Of a stretch of DNA of 64,000 nt, positions 38,801 to 53,800 are shown piece by piece (position 1 is the first letter of the stretch; each line of letters opens with the position of its first letter). The stretch covers positions 16,058,001 through 16,122,000 of the forward strand of contig CM082579.2 of NCBI GenBank assembly GCA_040954595.2, in the 5' to 3' direction. The stretch comes from Balanoglossus misakiensis. Lineage: Eukaryota; Hemichordata. Made by a program: the position numbers and the translations under genes. A model generated the notes under the pieces. It saw only the letters and a program-made list of their open reading frames with translations, searched no databases and was not told the DNA's origin.

Positions 38801-41800
38801 AAAGGCGGTATAATTTGAATCACCCAAGACAAAATTGCAATTTTTCGACTTTTTTTCGAAAAATTGTCTTTTTTACAAAATAAATAAGAATAAATTCTTT
38901 TCTTAGTTTCAAACGGGTAGAGATACTTTCCACACGGGTTTTCTAACATTGAATTCCCGTTCATCAACTCAGATTTCCTACAGCATAAGTCGGCTAAAAC
39001 CCTGACACTCTAGAGCAGAAACAGTTGCACACTGGTAACGTTGAACAAGTCGATTTTTCTACGGCCTGGCTCGGCTAAATCTCCGTCACAATATGACAGA
39101 CACTAGCGTACGTTAGCAACGGTGATCAAGTCAGATTTTCTACGGCATGGCTTGGATAAAGCCCCGGCACTCTAGAGCAGAAACACGCGTACAGAGACCA
39201 CGTTGATCAAGTCTGATCTCCTACGGCTTGGCTCGACTAAAACCCCGGCACACTATGACAGACATTAGCGTTCGTTAGCAACGTTGATCAAGTCAGATTT
39301 CCTACGGCATGGCTTGGCTAAAGCCCTGGCACTCTAGAGCAGAAACACGCGTACAGAGACCACGTTGATCTACTCACATTTCCTTCGGCCTGGCACGGCT
39401 GATGCCCCGGCACTATATATAGGACACAAACTGGCGTAAGTTAACAACGGTAATCACGTCGGGTTTCCCACGGCCTGGCTCAGCTGAAGCCCCGGCACTC
39501 TAGAGCAGAAACAGGCGTACATTGACCACGTTGATCAAGTCAGATTTCATACGGCGTGACTCGGCTGGTGCACCGGCTCTATATGACACAGACTGGCGTA
39601 AGTTATCAACGGTGATTACATCGGATTTCCTACGGCCTGGTTTAGCTGAAGCCCCGGCACTTTAGAGCGGAAACACGCGTACATTGACCACGATGATCAA
39701 GTCAGATCTCCTACGGCCTGGCTCGACTAAAACCCCGGCACACCATGACAGACACTAGCGTTCGTTAGCAACGGTGATCAAGTCGGATTTCCTTCGGCCT
39801 GGCTCTGCAAAAGACCCGACACTCTAGTACAAAGACGTTGGCTAAGTCGGGCAAACCGAACAGGGAAAGTCACAGCGGGTCAACACTCGACATTTGTTCC
39901 GGTAGGACTGCATTATTGCCTGTCAATTTATAGAGAAAGCCCGAATTTAACCAGGGCGTTTCAAACACCGACGTTAGTTGGGGGCACGGCCTGCAGTACT
40001 GCCGGGTAAGCTGACATCAGCGTACCGCATATAATGTAGGGGGGGGAACAGAACGGTTCAATACTACATTTATCAGATATCAGCTAATTTTTGACAATCA
40101 TCTAAAATGTAAATCATCTTTTCATATTTGGATGATGTATGAAATTTCCATTATATGTAAAAATGGTGCTGATTATAAAAATGCACTCTGAATGAGCTGA
40201 TTTAATACAAAATTGCGTTTTATTCGTTTTTGCACCAAAAAGGTCAACACTCGACATATGTTCCGGTAGGACTGCATTATTGCCTGTCAATTTATAGAGA
40301 AAGCCCGAATTTAACGAGGGCGTTTCAAACACCGACGTTAGTTGGGGGCACGGCCTGCAGTACTGCCGGGTAAGCTGACATCAGCGTACCGCATATAATG
40401 TAGGGGGGGGGGGACAGAACGGTTCAATACTACATTTATCAGATATCAGCTAATTTTTGACAATCATCTAAAATGTAAATCATCTTTTCATATTTGGATG
40501 ATGTATGAAATTTCCATTATATGTAAAAATGGTGCTGATTATAAAAATGCACTCTGAATGAGCTGATTTAATACAAAATTGCGTTTTATTCGTTTTTGCA
40601 CCAAAAAGGTCATTTTTAGTCAAAACATTCTTTATTTTTTTAATTCGGTGACCTTATCATATATAAACAATTGCTTGTATGTTAAAAGTTTTTATGACTT
40701 TTAAAAGCAGTGACACTGGCGGCATTCAACACGAAAATAACAATTTTAGCCACAATTCGGTCAAAATGGTAAATTTTTGAAAATTACAAAAAATACCTGT
40801 TTTCTACATTTTCGGAAATCTGATGGAGTATAGAATGCTCTTCGTATGTATATATCGATACAAATTCCACAAAAGACCGTCTAATTTGGCTCACTGCAGA
40901 CAAAATTGCGTTTTACCAAATTTTCCTTGAAAATGTCATTTTTAGAAAAAAAAATAAAAAACCTTTGTTCTTCGAATTTAGTGCCTGATCATATATGACA
41001 TGTTGATTGTATGTTAAAACTTTCGACCACTCCAAAAATGCTGAGATATTGACGGAATTAAAGAAAAAATAGCCATTTTGGCCATATTTTGACAAAAATG
41101 GTAAATTTTTAAAAAATCATAAAAAATTAACTCTTTTCTTCATTTTCGGAAATATTATAGAGCATGAAGTGTCGTTCTCTTGTAAAAAGTGCTGCAAATT
41201 CCAGAAAAGGCGGTATAATTTGAATCAACCAAGACAAAATTACCATTTTCGACTTTTTTTCGAAATATTGTTTTTTTACAAAATAAATAAGAATAAATTC
41301 TTTTCTTAGTTCTAAACGGGTAGAGATACTTTCCACACGGATTTCTAACATTGAATTCCCGTTCATCAACTCAGATTTCCTACAAGTCGGCTAAAACCCT
41401 GACACTCTAGAACAGAAACAGTTGCACACTGGTAACGTTGAACAAGTCGATTTTTCTACGGCCTGGCTCGGCTAAATCTCCGTCACAATATGACAGACAC
41501 TAGCGTAGGTTAGCAACGGTGATCAAGTCAGATTTTCTACGGCATGGCTTGGATAAAGCCCCGGCACTCCAGAGCAGAAACACGCGTACAGAGACCACGT
41601 TGATCAAGTCTGATCTCCTACGGCTTGGTTCGACTAAAAACCCCGGCACACTATGACAGACACTAGCGTTCGTTAGCAACGGTGATCAAGTCAGATTTTC
41701 TACGGCATGGCTTGGCTAAAGCCCTGGCACTCTAGAGCAGAAACACGCGTACAGAGACCACGTTGATCTACTCACATTTCCTTCGGCCTGGCACGGCTGA

Positions 41801-44800
41801 TGCCCCGGCACTATATATAGGACACAAACTGGCGTAAGTTAACAACGGTAATCACGTCGGGTTTCCTACGGCCTGGCTCAGCTGAAGCCCCGGCTCTATA
41901 GAGCAGAAACAGGCGTACATTGACCACGTTGATCAAGTAAGATTTCCTACGGCGTGACTCGGCTGGTACACCGGCTCTATATGACACAGACTGGCGTAAG
42001 TTATCAACGGTGATTACGTCGGATTTCATACGGCCTGGTTTAGCTGAAGCCCCGGCACTTTAGAGCGGAAACACGCGTACATTGACCACGATGATCAAGT
42101 CAGATCTCCTACGGCCTGGCTCGACTAAAACCCCGGCACACCATGACAGACACTAGCGTTCGTTAGCAACGGTGATCAAGTCGGATTTCCTTCGGCCTGG
42201 CTCTGCAAAAGACCCGACACTCTAGTACAAAGACGTTGGCTAAGTCGGGCAAACCGAAGAGGGAAAGTCACAGCGGGTTAACACTCGACATTTGTTCCGG
42301 TAGGACTACATTATTGCCTGTCAATTTATAGAGAAAGCCCGAATTTAACCAGGGCGTTTCAAACACCGACGTTAGTTGTGGGCACGGCCTGCAGTACTGA
42401 TGGGTAAGCTGACATCGGCGTACCGCATGTAATGTAGGGGGGGGGGGGGGACAGAACGGTTCAATACTACATTTATTAGATATCAGCTACTTTTGGACAA
42501 TCATCTAAAATCTAAATCATTTTTTCATATTTGGATATCTGATGATGTATGAAATTTCCATTATATGTAAAAATGGTGCTGATTATAAAAAATGCACTCT
42601 GAATGAGCTGATTTAATACAAAATTGCGTTTTATTCGTTTTTGCACCAAAAAGGTCATTTTTAGGGAAAACATTCTTTATTCTTTAAATTCGGTGACCTG
42701 ATCATATATAAACAATTGCTTGTATGTTAAAAGTTTTAATGACTTTTAAAAGCAGTGACACTGGCGGCATTCAACGCGAAAATAACAATTTTAGCCACAA
42801 TTCGGTCAAAATGGTAAATTTTTGAAAATTACAAAAAATACCTGTTTTCTACATTTTCGGAAATCTGATGGAGTATAGAATGCTCTTCGTATACATATAT
42901 CGATACAAATTCCACAAAAAACGGCCAATTTGGCTCACTGCAGACAAAATTGCGTTTTACCAAATTTTCCTTGAAAATGTCATTTTTAGAAAAAAAAAAA
43001 AAAAACCTTTGTTCTTCGAATTTAGTGCCTGATCATATATGACATGTTGATTGTATGTTAAAACTTTCGACCACTCCAAAAATGCTGAGATATTGACGGA
43101 ATTAAAGAAAAAATAGCCATTTTGGCCATATTTTGACAAAAATGGTAAATTTTTAAAAAATCATAAAAATTAACTCTTTTCTTCATTTTCGGAAATATTA
43201 TAGAGCATGAAGTGTCGTTCTCTTGTAAAAAGTGCTGCAAATTCCAGAAAAGGCGGTATAATTTGAATCAACCAAGACAAAATTACCATTTTCGACTTTT
43301 TTTCAAAATATTGTTTTTTTACAAAATAAATAAGAATAAATTCTTTTCTTAGTTCTAAACGGGTAGAGATACTTTCCACACGGATTTCTAACATTGAATT
43401 CCCGTTCATCAACTCAGATTTCCTACAAGTCGGCTAAAACCCTGACACTCTAGAACAGAAACAGTTGCACACTGGTAACGTTGAACAAGTCGATTTTTCT
43501 ACGGCCTGGCTCGGCTAAATCTCCGTCACAATATGACAGACACTAGCGTAGGTTAGCAACGGTGATCAAGTCAGATTTTCTACGGCATGGCTTGGATAAA
43601 GCCCCGGCACTCCAGAGCAGAAACACGCGTACAGAGACCACGTTGATCAAGTCTGATCTCCTACGGCTTGGTTCGACTAAAAACCCCGGCACACTATGAC
43701 AGACACTAGCGTTCGTTAGCAACGGTGATCAAGTCAGATTTTCTACGGCATGGCTTGGCTAAAGCCCTGGCACTCTAGAGCAGAAACACGCGTACAGAGA
43801 CCACGTTGATCTACTCACATTTCCTTCGGCCTGGCACGGCTGATGCCCCGGCACTATATATAGGACACAAACTGGCGTAAGTTAACAACGGTAATCACGT
43901 CGGGTTTCCTACGGCCTGGCTCAGCTGAAGCCCCGGCTCTCTAGAGCAGAAACAGGCGTACATTGACCACGTTGATCAAGTAAGATTTCCTACGGCGTGA
44001 CTCGGCTGGTACACCGGCTCTATATGACACAGACTGGCGTAAGTTATCAACGGTGATTACGTCGGATTTCATACGGCCTGGTTTAGCTGAAGCCCCGGCA
44101 CTTTAGAGCGGAAACACGCGTACATTGACCACGATGATCAAGTCAGATCTCCTACGGCCTGGCTCGACTAAAACCCCGGCACACCATGACAGACACTAGC
44201 GTTCGTTAGCAACGGTGATCAAGTCGGATTTCCTTCGGCCTGGCTCTGCAAAAGACCCGACACTCTAGTACAAAGACGTTGGCTAAGTCGGGCAAACCGA
44301 AGAGGGAAAGTCACAGCGGGTTAACACTCGACATTTTTTCCGGTAGGACTACATTATTGCCTGTCAATTTATAGAGAAAGCCCGAATTTAACCAGGGCGT
44401 TTCAAACACCGACGTTAGTTGTGGGCACGGCCTGCAGTACTGATGGGTAAGCTGACATCGGCGTACCGCATGTAATGTAGGGGGGGGGGGGGGACAGAAC
44501 GGTTCAATACTACATTTATTAGATATCAGCTACTTTTGGACAATCATCTAAAATCTAAATCATTTTTTCATATTTGGATATCTGATGATGTATGAAATTT
44601 CCATTATATGTAAAAATGGTGCTGATTATAAAAAATGCACTCTGAATGAGCTGATTTAATACAAAATTGCGTTTTATTCGTTTTTGCACCAAAAAGGTCA
44701 TTTTTAGGGAAAACATTCTTTATTCTTTAAATTCGGTGACCTGATCATATATAAACAATTGCTTGTATGTTAAAAGTTTTAATGACTTTTAAAAGCAGTG

Positions 44801-47800
44801 ACACTGGCGGCATTCAACGCGAAAATAACAATTTTAGCCACAATTCGGTCAAAATGGTAATTTTTTGAAAATTACAAAAAATACCTGTTTTCTACATTTT
44901 CGGAAATCTGATGGAGTATAGAATGCTCTTCGTATACATATATCGATACAAATTCCACAAAAAAACGGCCAATTTGGCTCACTGCAGACAAAATTGCGTT
45001 TTACCAAATTTTCCTTGAAAATGTCATTTTTAGAAAAAAAAATAAAAAAAAACCTTTGTTCTTCGAATTTGGTGCCCTGATCATATATGACATGTTGATT
45101 GTATGTTAAAACTTTCGACCACTCCAAAAATGCAGAGATATTGACGGAATTCAAGAAAAAATAGCCATTTTGTCCATATTTTGACAAAAATTGTAAATTT
45201 TTAAAAAATCATAAAAAATTAACTCTTTTCTTCATTTTCGGAAATATTATGGAGCATGAAGTGTCGTTCTCTTGTAAAAAGTGCTGCAAATTCCAGAAAA
45301 GGCGGTATAATTTGAATCACCCATGACAAAATTACCATTTTCGACTTTTTTTCGAAAAATTGTGATTTTTTCAAAATAAATAAGAATAAATTCTTTTCTT
45401 AGTTTCAAAAGGGTAGAGACACTTTCCACACAGGTTTTTAAACATTGAATTCCCATTCATCAACTCAGATTTCCTACAGCATAAGTCGGCTAAAACCCTG
45501 ACACTCTAGTGCAGAAACAGTTGCACACTGGTAACGTTGAACAAGTCGATTTTTCTACGGCCTGGCTCGGCTAAATCTCCGTCACAATATGACAGACACT
45601 AGCGTTCGTTAGCAACGTTGATCAAGTCAGATTTCCTACGGCATGGCTTGGCTAAAGCCCTGGCACTCTAGAGCAGAAACACGCGTACAGAAACCACGTT
45701 GATCTACTCACATTTCCTTCGGCCTGGCACGGCTGATGCCCCGGCAGTATATATAGGACACAGACTTGCGTAAGTTAACAACGGTAATCACGTCGGGTTT
45801 CCTACGGCCTGGCTCAGCTGAAGCCCCGGCACTCTAGAGCAGAAACAGGCGTACATTGACCACGTTGATCAAATCAGATTCCTACGGCGTGACTCCGCTG
45901 GTGCACCGGCTCTATATGACACAGACTGGCGTAAGTTATCAACGGTGATTACGTCGGATTTCCTACGGCCTGGTTTAGCTGAAGCCCCGGCACTTTAGAG
46001 CGGAAACACGCGTACATTGACCACGATGATCAAGTCAGATCTCCTACGGCTTGGCTCGACTAAAACCCCGGCACACTATGACAGACACTAGCGTTCGTTA
46101 GCAACGTTGATCAATTCAGATTTCCTACGGCATGGCTTGGCTAAAGCCCTGGCATTCTAGAGCAGAAACACGCGTACAGAGACCACATTGATCTACTCAC
46201 ATTTCCTTAGGCCTGGCACGGCTGATGCCCCGGCACTATATATAGGACACAGACTGGCGTAAGTTAACAACGGTAATCACGTCGGGTTTCCTACGGCCTG
46301 GCTCAGCTGAAGCCCCGGCACTCTAGAGCAGAAACAGGCGTACATTGACCACGTTGATCAAATTAGATTCCTACGGCATGACTCGGCTGGTGCACCGGCT
46401 CTATATGACACAGACTGGCGTAAGTTATCAACGGTGATTACGTCGGATTTCCTACGGCCTGGTTTAGCTGAAGCCCCGGCACTTTAGAGCGGAAACACGC
46501 GTACATTGACCACGATGATCCAGTCAGATCTCCTACGGCCTGGCTCGACTAAAACCCCGGCACACCATGACAGACACTAGCGTTCGTTAGCAACGGTGAT
46601 CAAGTCGGATTTCCTTCGGCCTGGCTCTGCAAAACACCCGACACTCTAGTACAAAGACGTTGGCTAATCGGGCAAACCGAAGAGGGAAAGTCACAGCGGG
46701 TCAACACTCGACATTTGTTCCGGTAGGACTACATTATTGCCTGTCAATTTATAGAGAAAGCCCGAATTTAACCAGGGCGTTTCAAACACCGACGTTAGTT
46801 GTGGGCACGGCCTGCAGTACTGACGGGTAAGCTGACATCGGCGTACCGCATTTAATGTAGGGGGGGAACAGAACGGTTCAATGCTATATTTATTAGATAT
46901 CAGCTACTTTTGGACAATCATCTAAAATCTAAATCATTTTTTCATATTTGGATATCTGATGATGTATGAAATTTCCATTATATGTAAAAATGGTGCTGAT
47001 TATAAAAAATGCACTCTGAATGAGCTGATTTAATACAAAATTGCGTTTTATTCGTTTTTGCACCAAAAAGGTCATTTTAAGGGAAAACATTCTTTATTCT
47101 TTAAATTCGGTGACCTGATCATATATAAACAATTGCTTGTATGTTAAAAGTTTTAATGACTTTTAAAAGCAGTGACACTGGCGGCATTCAACACGAAAAT
47201 AACAATTTTAGCCACAATTCGGTCAAAATGGTAAATTTTTGAAAATTACAAAAAATACCTGTTTTCTACATTTTCGGAAATCTGATGGAGTATAGAATGC
47301 TCTTCGTATACATATATCGATACAAATTCCACAAAAAAACGGCCAATTTAGCTCACTGCAGACAAAATTGCGTTTTACCAAATTTTCCTTGAAAATGTCA
47401 TTTTTAGAAAAAAAAATAAAAAAAACCTTTGTTCTTCGAATTTGGTGCCCTGATCATATATGACATGTTGATTGTATGTTAAAACTTTCGACCACTCCAA
47501 AAATGCAGAGATATTGACGGAATTCAAGAAAAAATAGCCATTTTGGCCATATTTTGACAAAAATGGTAAATTTTTACAAAATCATAAAAAATTAACTCTT
47601 TTCTTCATTTTCGGAAATATTATGGAGCATGAAGTGTCGTTCTCTTGTAAAAAGTGCTGCAAATTCCAGAAAAGTCGGTATAATTTGAATCACCCATGAC
47701 AAAATTACCATTTTCGACTTTTTTTCGAAAAATTGTGATTTTTACAAAATAAATAAGAATAAATTATTTTCTTAGTTTCAAAAGGGTAGAGACACTTTCC

Positions 47801-50800
47801 ACACGGGTTTTTTAACATTGAATTCCCATTCATCAACTCAGATTTCCTACAGCATAAGTCGGCTAAAACCCTGACACTCTAGAGCAGAAACAGTTGCACA
47901 ATGGTAACGTTGAACAAGTCGATTTTTCTACGGCCTGGCTCGGCTAAATCTCCGTCACAATATGACAGACACTAGCGCACGTTAGCAACGGTGATCAAGT
48001 CAGATTTTCTACGGCATGGCTGGGATAAAGCCCCGGCACTCTAGAGCAGAAACACGCGTACAGAGACCACGTTGATCAAGTCTGATCTCCTACGGCTTGG
48101 CTCGACTAAAACCCCGGCACACTATGACAGACACTAGCGTTCGTTAGCAATGTTGATCAAGTCAGATTTCCAACGGCATGACTTGGCTAAAGCCCTGGCA
48201 CTCTAGAGCAGAAACACGCGTACAGAGACCACGTTGATCTACTCCCATTTCCTTCGGCCTGGCACAGCTGATGCCCCGGCACTATATATAGGACACAGAC
48301 TGGCGTAAGTTAACAACGGTAATCACGTCGGGTTTCCTACGGCCTGGCTCAGCTGAAGCCCCGGCACTCTAGAGCAGAAACAGGCGTACATTGACCACAT
48401 TGATCAAGTCAGATGTCCTACGGCGTGACTCCGCTGGTGCACCGGCTCTATATGACACAGACTGGCGTAAGTTATCAACGGTGATTACGTCGGATTTCCT
48501 ACGGCCTGGTTTAGCTCAAGCCCCGGCACTTTAGAGCGGAAACACGCGTACATTGACCACGATGATCAAGTCAGATCTCCTACGGCTTGGCTCGACTAAA
48601 ACCCCGGCACACTATGACAGACACTAGCGTTCGTTAGCAACGTTGATCAAGTCAGATTTCCTACGGCATGGCTTGGCTAAAGCCCTGGCATTCTAGAGCA
48701 GAAACACGCGTACAGAGACCACATTGATCTACTCACATTTCCTTAGGCCTGGCACGGCTGATGCCCCGCACTATATATAGGACACAGACTGGCGTAAGTT
48801 AACAACGGTAATCACGTCGGGTTTCCTACGGCCTGGATCAGCTGAAGCCCCGGCACTCTAGAGCAGAAACAGGCGTACATTGACCACGTTGATCAAGTCA
48901 GATTTCCTACGGCCTGGTTCGACTAAAACCCCGGCACACCATGACAGACACTAGCGTTCGTTAGCAACGGTGATCAAGTCGGATTTCCTTCGGCCTGGCT
49001 CGGCAAAAGACCCGACCCTCTAGTACAAAGACGTTGGCTAAGTCGGGCAAACCGAAGAGGGAAAGTCACAGCGGGTCAACACTCGACATTTGTTCGGGTA
49101 GGACTGCATTATTGCCTGTCAATTTATAGAGAAAGCCCGAATTTAACCAGGGCGTTACAAACACCGACGTTAGTTGGGGGCACGGCCTGCAGTACTGCCG
49201 GGTAAGCTGACATCAGCGTACCGCATATAATGTAAGGGGGGGGGGGGGCAGAACGGTTCAATACTACATTTATTAGATATCAGCTAATTTTGGACAATCA
49301 TCTAAAATCTAAATCATTTTTTCATATTTGGATATCTGATGATGTATGAAATTTCCATTATATGTAAAAATGGTGCTGATTATAAAAAATGCACTCTGAA
49401 TGAACTGATTTAATACAAAATTACGTTTTATTCGTTTTTGCACCTAAAAGGTCATTTTTAGGCAAAACATTCTTTATTTTTTTAATTCGGTGACCTGATC
49501 ATATATAAAGAATGGCTTGTATGTTAAAAGTTTTTATGACTTTTAAAAGCAGTGACACTGGCGGCATTCAACACGAAAATAACAATTTTAGCCACAATTT
49601 GGTCAAAATGGAAAATTTTTCAAAATTACAAAAAATACCCTTTTCTACATTTTCGGAAATCTGATGGAGTATAGAATGCTCTTCGTATGTATATATCGAT
49701 ACAAATTCCACAAAAGACCGTCTAATTTGGCTCACTGCAGACAAAATTGCGTTTTACCAAATTTTCCTTGAAAATGTCATTTTTAGAAAAAAAAATAAAA
49801 AAACCTTTGTTCTTCGAATTTGGTGCCCCGATCATATATGACATGTTGATTGTATGTTAAAAGTTTCGACCACTCCAAAAATGCAGAGATATTGACGGAA
49901 TTCAAGAAAAAATAGCCATTTTGGCCATATTTTGACAAAAATGGTAAAATTTTAAAAAATCATAAAAAATTAACTCTTTTCTTCATTTTCGGAAATATTA
50001 TGGAGCATGAAGTGTCGTTCTCTTGTAAAAAGTGCTGCAAATTCCAGAAAAGGTGGTATAATTTGAATCACCCAAGACAAAATTACCATTTTCGCCTTTG
50101 TTTCGAAAAATTGTCTTTTTTACAAAATAAATAAGAATAAATTCTTTTCTTAGTTTCAAACGAGTAGAGATACTTTCCACACCGGTTTTCTAACATTGAA
50201 TTCCCGTTCATCAACTCTGATTTCCTACAGCATAAATCGGCTAAAACCCTGACACTCTAGAGCAGAAACAGTTGCACACTGGTAACGTTGAACAAGTCGA
50301 TTTTTTACGGCCTGGCTCGGCTAAATCTCCGTCACAATATGACAGACACTAGCGTACGTTAGCAACGGTGATCAAGTCAGATTTTCTACGGCATGGCTTG
50401 GATAAAGCCCCGGCACTCAAGAGCAGAAACACGCGTACAGAGACCACGTTGATCAAGTCTGATCTCCTACGGCTTGGCTCGACTAAAACCCCGGCACACT
50501 ATGACAGACACTAGCGTTCGCTAGCAACGTTGATCAAGTCAGATTTCCTACGGCATGGCTTTGCTAAAGCCCTGACACTCTAGAGCAGAAACACGCGTAC
50601 AGAGACCACGTTGATCTACTCACATTTCCTTCGGCCTGGCACGGCTGATGCCCCGGCACTATATATAGTACACAGACTGGCGTAAGTTAACAACTGTAAT
50701 CACGTCGGGTTTCCTACGGCCTGGCTCAGCTGAAGCCCCGGCACTCTAGAGCAGAAACAGGCGTACATTGACCACGTTGATCAAGTCAGATTTCCTACGG

Positions 50801-53800
50801 CGTGACTCGGCTGGTGCACCGGCTCTATATGACACAGACTGGCGTAAGTTATCAACGGTGATTACGTCGGATTTCATACGGCCTGGTTTAGCTGAAGCCC
50901 CGGCACTTTAGAGCGGAAACACGCGTACATTGACCACGATGATCAAGTCAGATCTCCTACGGCCTGGCTCGACTAAAACCCCGGCACACCATGACAGACA
51001 CTAGCGTTCGTTAGCAACGGTGATCAAGTCGGATTTCCTTCGGCCTGGCTCTGCAAAAGACCCGACACTCTAGTACAAAGACGTCGGCTAAGTCGGGCAA
51101 ACCGAAGAGGGAAAGTCACAGCGTGTCAACACTCGACATTTGGTCGGGTAGGACTGCATTATTGCCTGTCAATTTATAGAGAAAGCCCGAATTTAACCAG
51201 GGCGTTTCAAACACCGACGTTAGGTGGGGGCACGGCCTGCAGTACTGCCGGGTAAGCTGACATCGGCGTACCGCATATAATGTAGGGGAGGGGGGGGGGG
51301 GGAACAGAACGGTTCAATACTACATTTATTAGATATCAGCTAATTTTGGACAATCATCTAAAATCTAAATCATTTTTTCATATTTGGATATCTGATGATG
51401 TATGAAATTTCCATTATATGTAAAAATGGTGCTGATTATTAAAAAATGCACTCTGAAAGAGGTTATTTAATACAAAATTGCGTTTTATTCGTTTTTGCAC
51501 CAAAAAGGTCATTTTTAGGCCAAACATTCTTTATTTTTTTTAATTCGGTGACCTGATCATATATAAACAATTGCTTGTATGTTAAAAGTTTTTATGACTT
51601 TTAAAAGCAGTGACACTGGCGGCATTCAACACGAAAATAACAATTTTAGCCATAATTTGGTCAAAATGGTAAATTTTTGAAAATTACAAAAAATACCTGT
51701 TTTCTACATTTTCGGAAATCTGATGGAGTATAGAATGCTCTTCGTATGTATATATCGATACAAATTCCACAAAAGACAATCTAATTTGGCTCACTGCAGA
51801 CAAAATTGCGTTTTACCAAATGTTCCTTGAAAATGTCATTTTTAGAAAAAAAACTAAAAAAAACTTTGTTCTTCGAATTTGGTGCCCTGATCATATATGA
51901 CATGTTGATTGTATGTTAAAACTTTCGACCACTCCAAAAATGCAGAGATATTGACGGAATTCAAGAAAAAATAGCCATTTTGGCCATATTTTGACAAAAA
52001 TGGTAATTTTTTAAAAAATCATAAAAAATTAACTCTTTTCTTCATTTTCGGAAATATTATGGAGCATAAAGTGTCGTTCTCTTGTAAAAAGTGCTGCAAA
52101 TTCCAGAAAAGGCGGTATAATTTGAATGACCCAAGACAAAATTACCATTTTCGACTTTTTTTCGAAAAATTGTCTTGTTTTACAAAATAAATAAGAATAA
52201 ATTCTTTTCTTAGTTTCAAACGGGTAGAGATATTTTACACACGGGTTTTCTAACATTGAATTCCCGTTCATCAACTCAGATTTCCTACAGCACAAGTCGG
52301 CTAAAACCCTGACACTCTAGAGCAGAAACAGTTGCACACTGGTAACGTTGAAAAAGTCGATTTTTCTACGGCCTGGCTCGGCTAAATCTCCGTCACAATA
52401 TGACAGACACTAGCGTAAGTTAGCAACGGTGATCAAGTCAGATTTTCTACGGCATAGCTCGGATAAAGCCCCGGCACTCTAGAGCAGAAACACGCGTACA
52501 GAGACCACGTTGATCAAGTCTGATCTCCTACGGCTTGGCTCGACTAAAACCCCGGCACACTATGACAGACACTAGCGTTAGTAAGCAACGTTGATCAAGT
52601 CAGATTTCCTACGGCATGGCTTGGCTAAAGCCCTGGCACTCTAGAGCAGAAACACGCGTACAGAGACCACGTTGATCTACTCACATTTCCTTCGGCCTGG
52701 CACGGCTGATGCCCCGGCACTATATATAGGACACAGACTGGCGTAAGTTAACAACGGTAATCACGTCGGGTTTCCTACGGCGTGGCTCAGATGAAGCCCC
52801 GGCACTCTAGAGCAGAAACAGGCGTACAGTGACCACGTTGATCAAGTCAGATTTCCTAGGGCGTGACTCGGCTGGTGCACCGGCTCTATATGACACAGAC
52901 TGGCGTAAGTTATCAACGGTGATTACGTCGGATTTCCTACGGCCTGGTTTAGCTGAAGCCCCGGCACTTTAGAGCGGAAACACGCGTACATTGACCACGA
53001 TGATCAAGTCAGATCTCCTACGGCCTGGCTCGACTAAACCCCGGCACACCATGACAGACACTAGCGTTCGTTAGCAACGGTGATCAAGTCGGATTTCCTT
53101 CGGCCTGGCTCTGCAAAAGACCCGACACATTAGTACAAAGACGTTGGCTAAGTCGGGCAAACCGAAGAGGGAAAGTCACAGCGGGTCAACACTCGACATT
53201 TGTTCGGGTAGGACTGCATTATTGCCTGTCAATTTATAGAGAAAGCCCGAATTTAACCAGGGCGTTTCAAACACCGACGTTAGTTGGGGGCACGGCCTGC
53301 AGTACTGCCGGGTAAGCTGACATCGGCGTACCGCATATAATGTAGGGGGGGGGGGACAGAACGGTTCATTACTACATTTATTAAATATCAGCTAATTTTG
53401 GACAATCATCTAAAATCTAAATCATTTTTTCATATTTGGATATCTGGTGATGTATGAAATTTCCATTATATGTAAAAATGGTGCTGATTATTAAAAAATG
53501 CACTCTGAATGAGGTTATTTAATACAAAATTGCGTTTTATTCGTTTTTGCACCAAAAAGGTCATTTTTAGGCCAAACATTCTTTATTTTTTTTAATTCGG
53601 TGACCTGATCATATATAAACAATTGCTTGTATGTTAAAAGTTTTTATGACTTTTAAAAGCAGTGACACTGGCGGCATTCAACACGAAAATAACAATTTTA
53701 GCCATAATTTGGTCAAAATGGTAAATTTTTGAAAATTACAAAAAATACCTGTTTTCTACATTTTCGGAAATCTGATGGAGTATAGAATGCTCTTCGTATG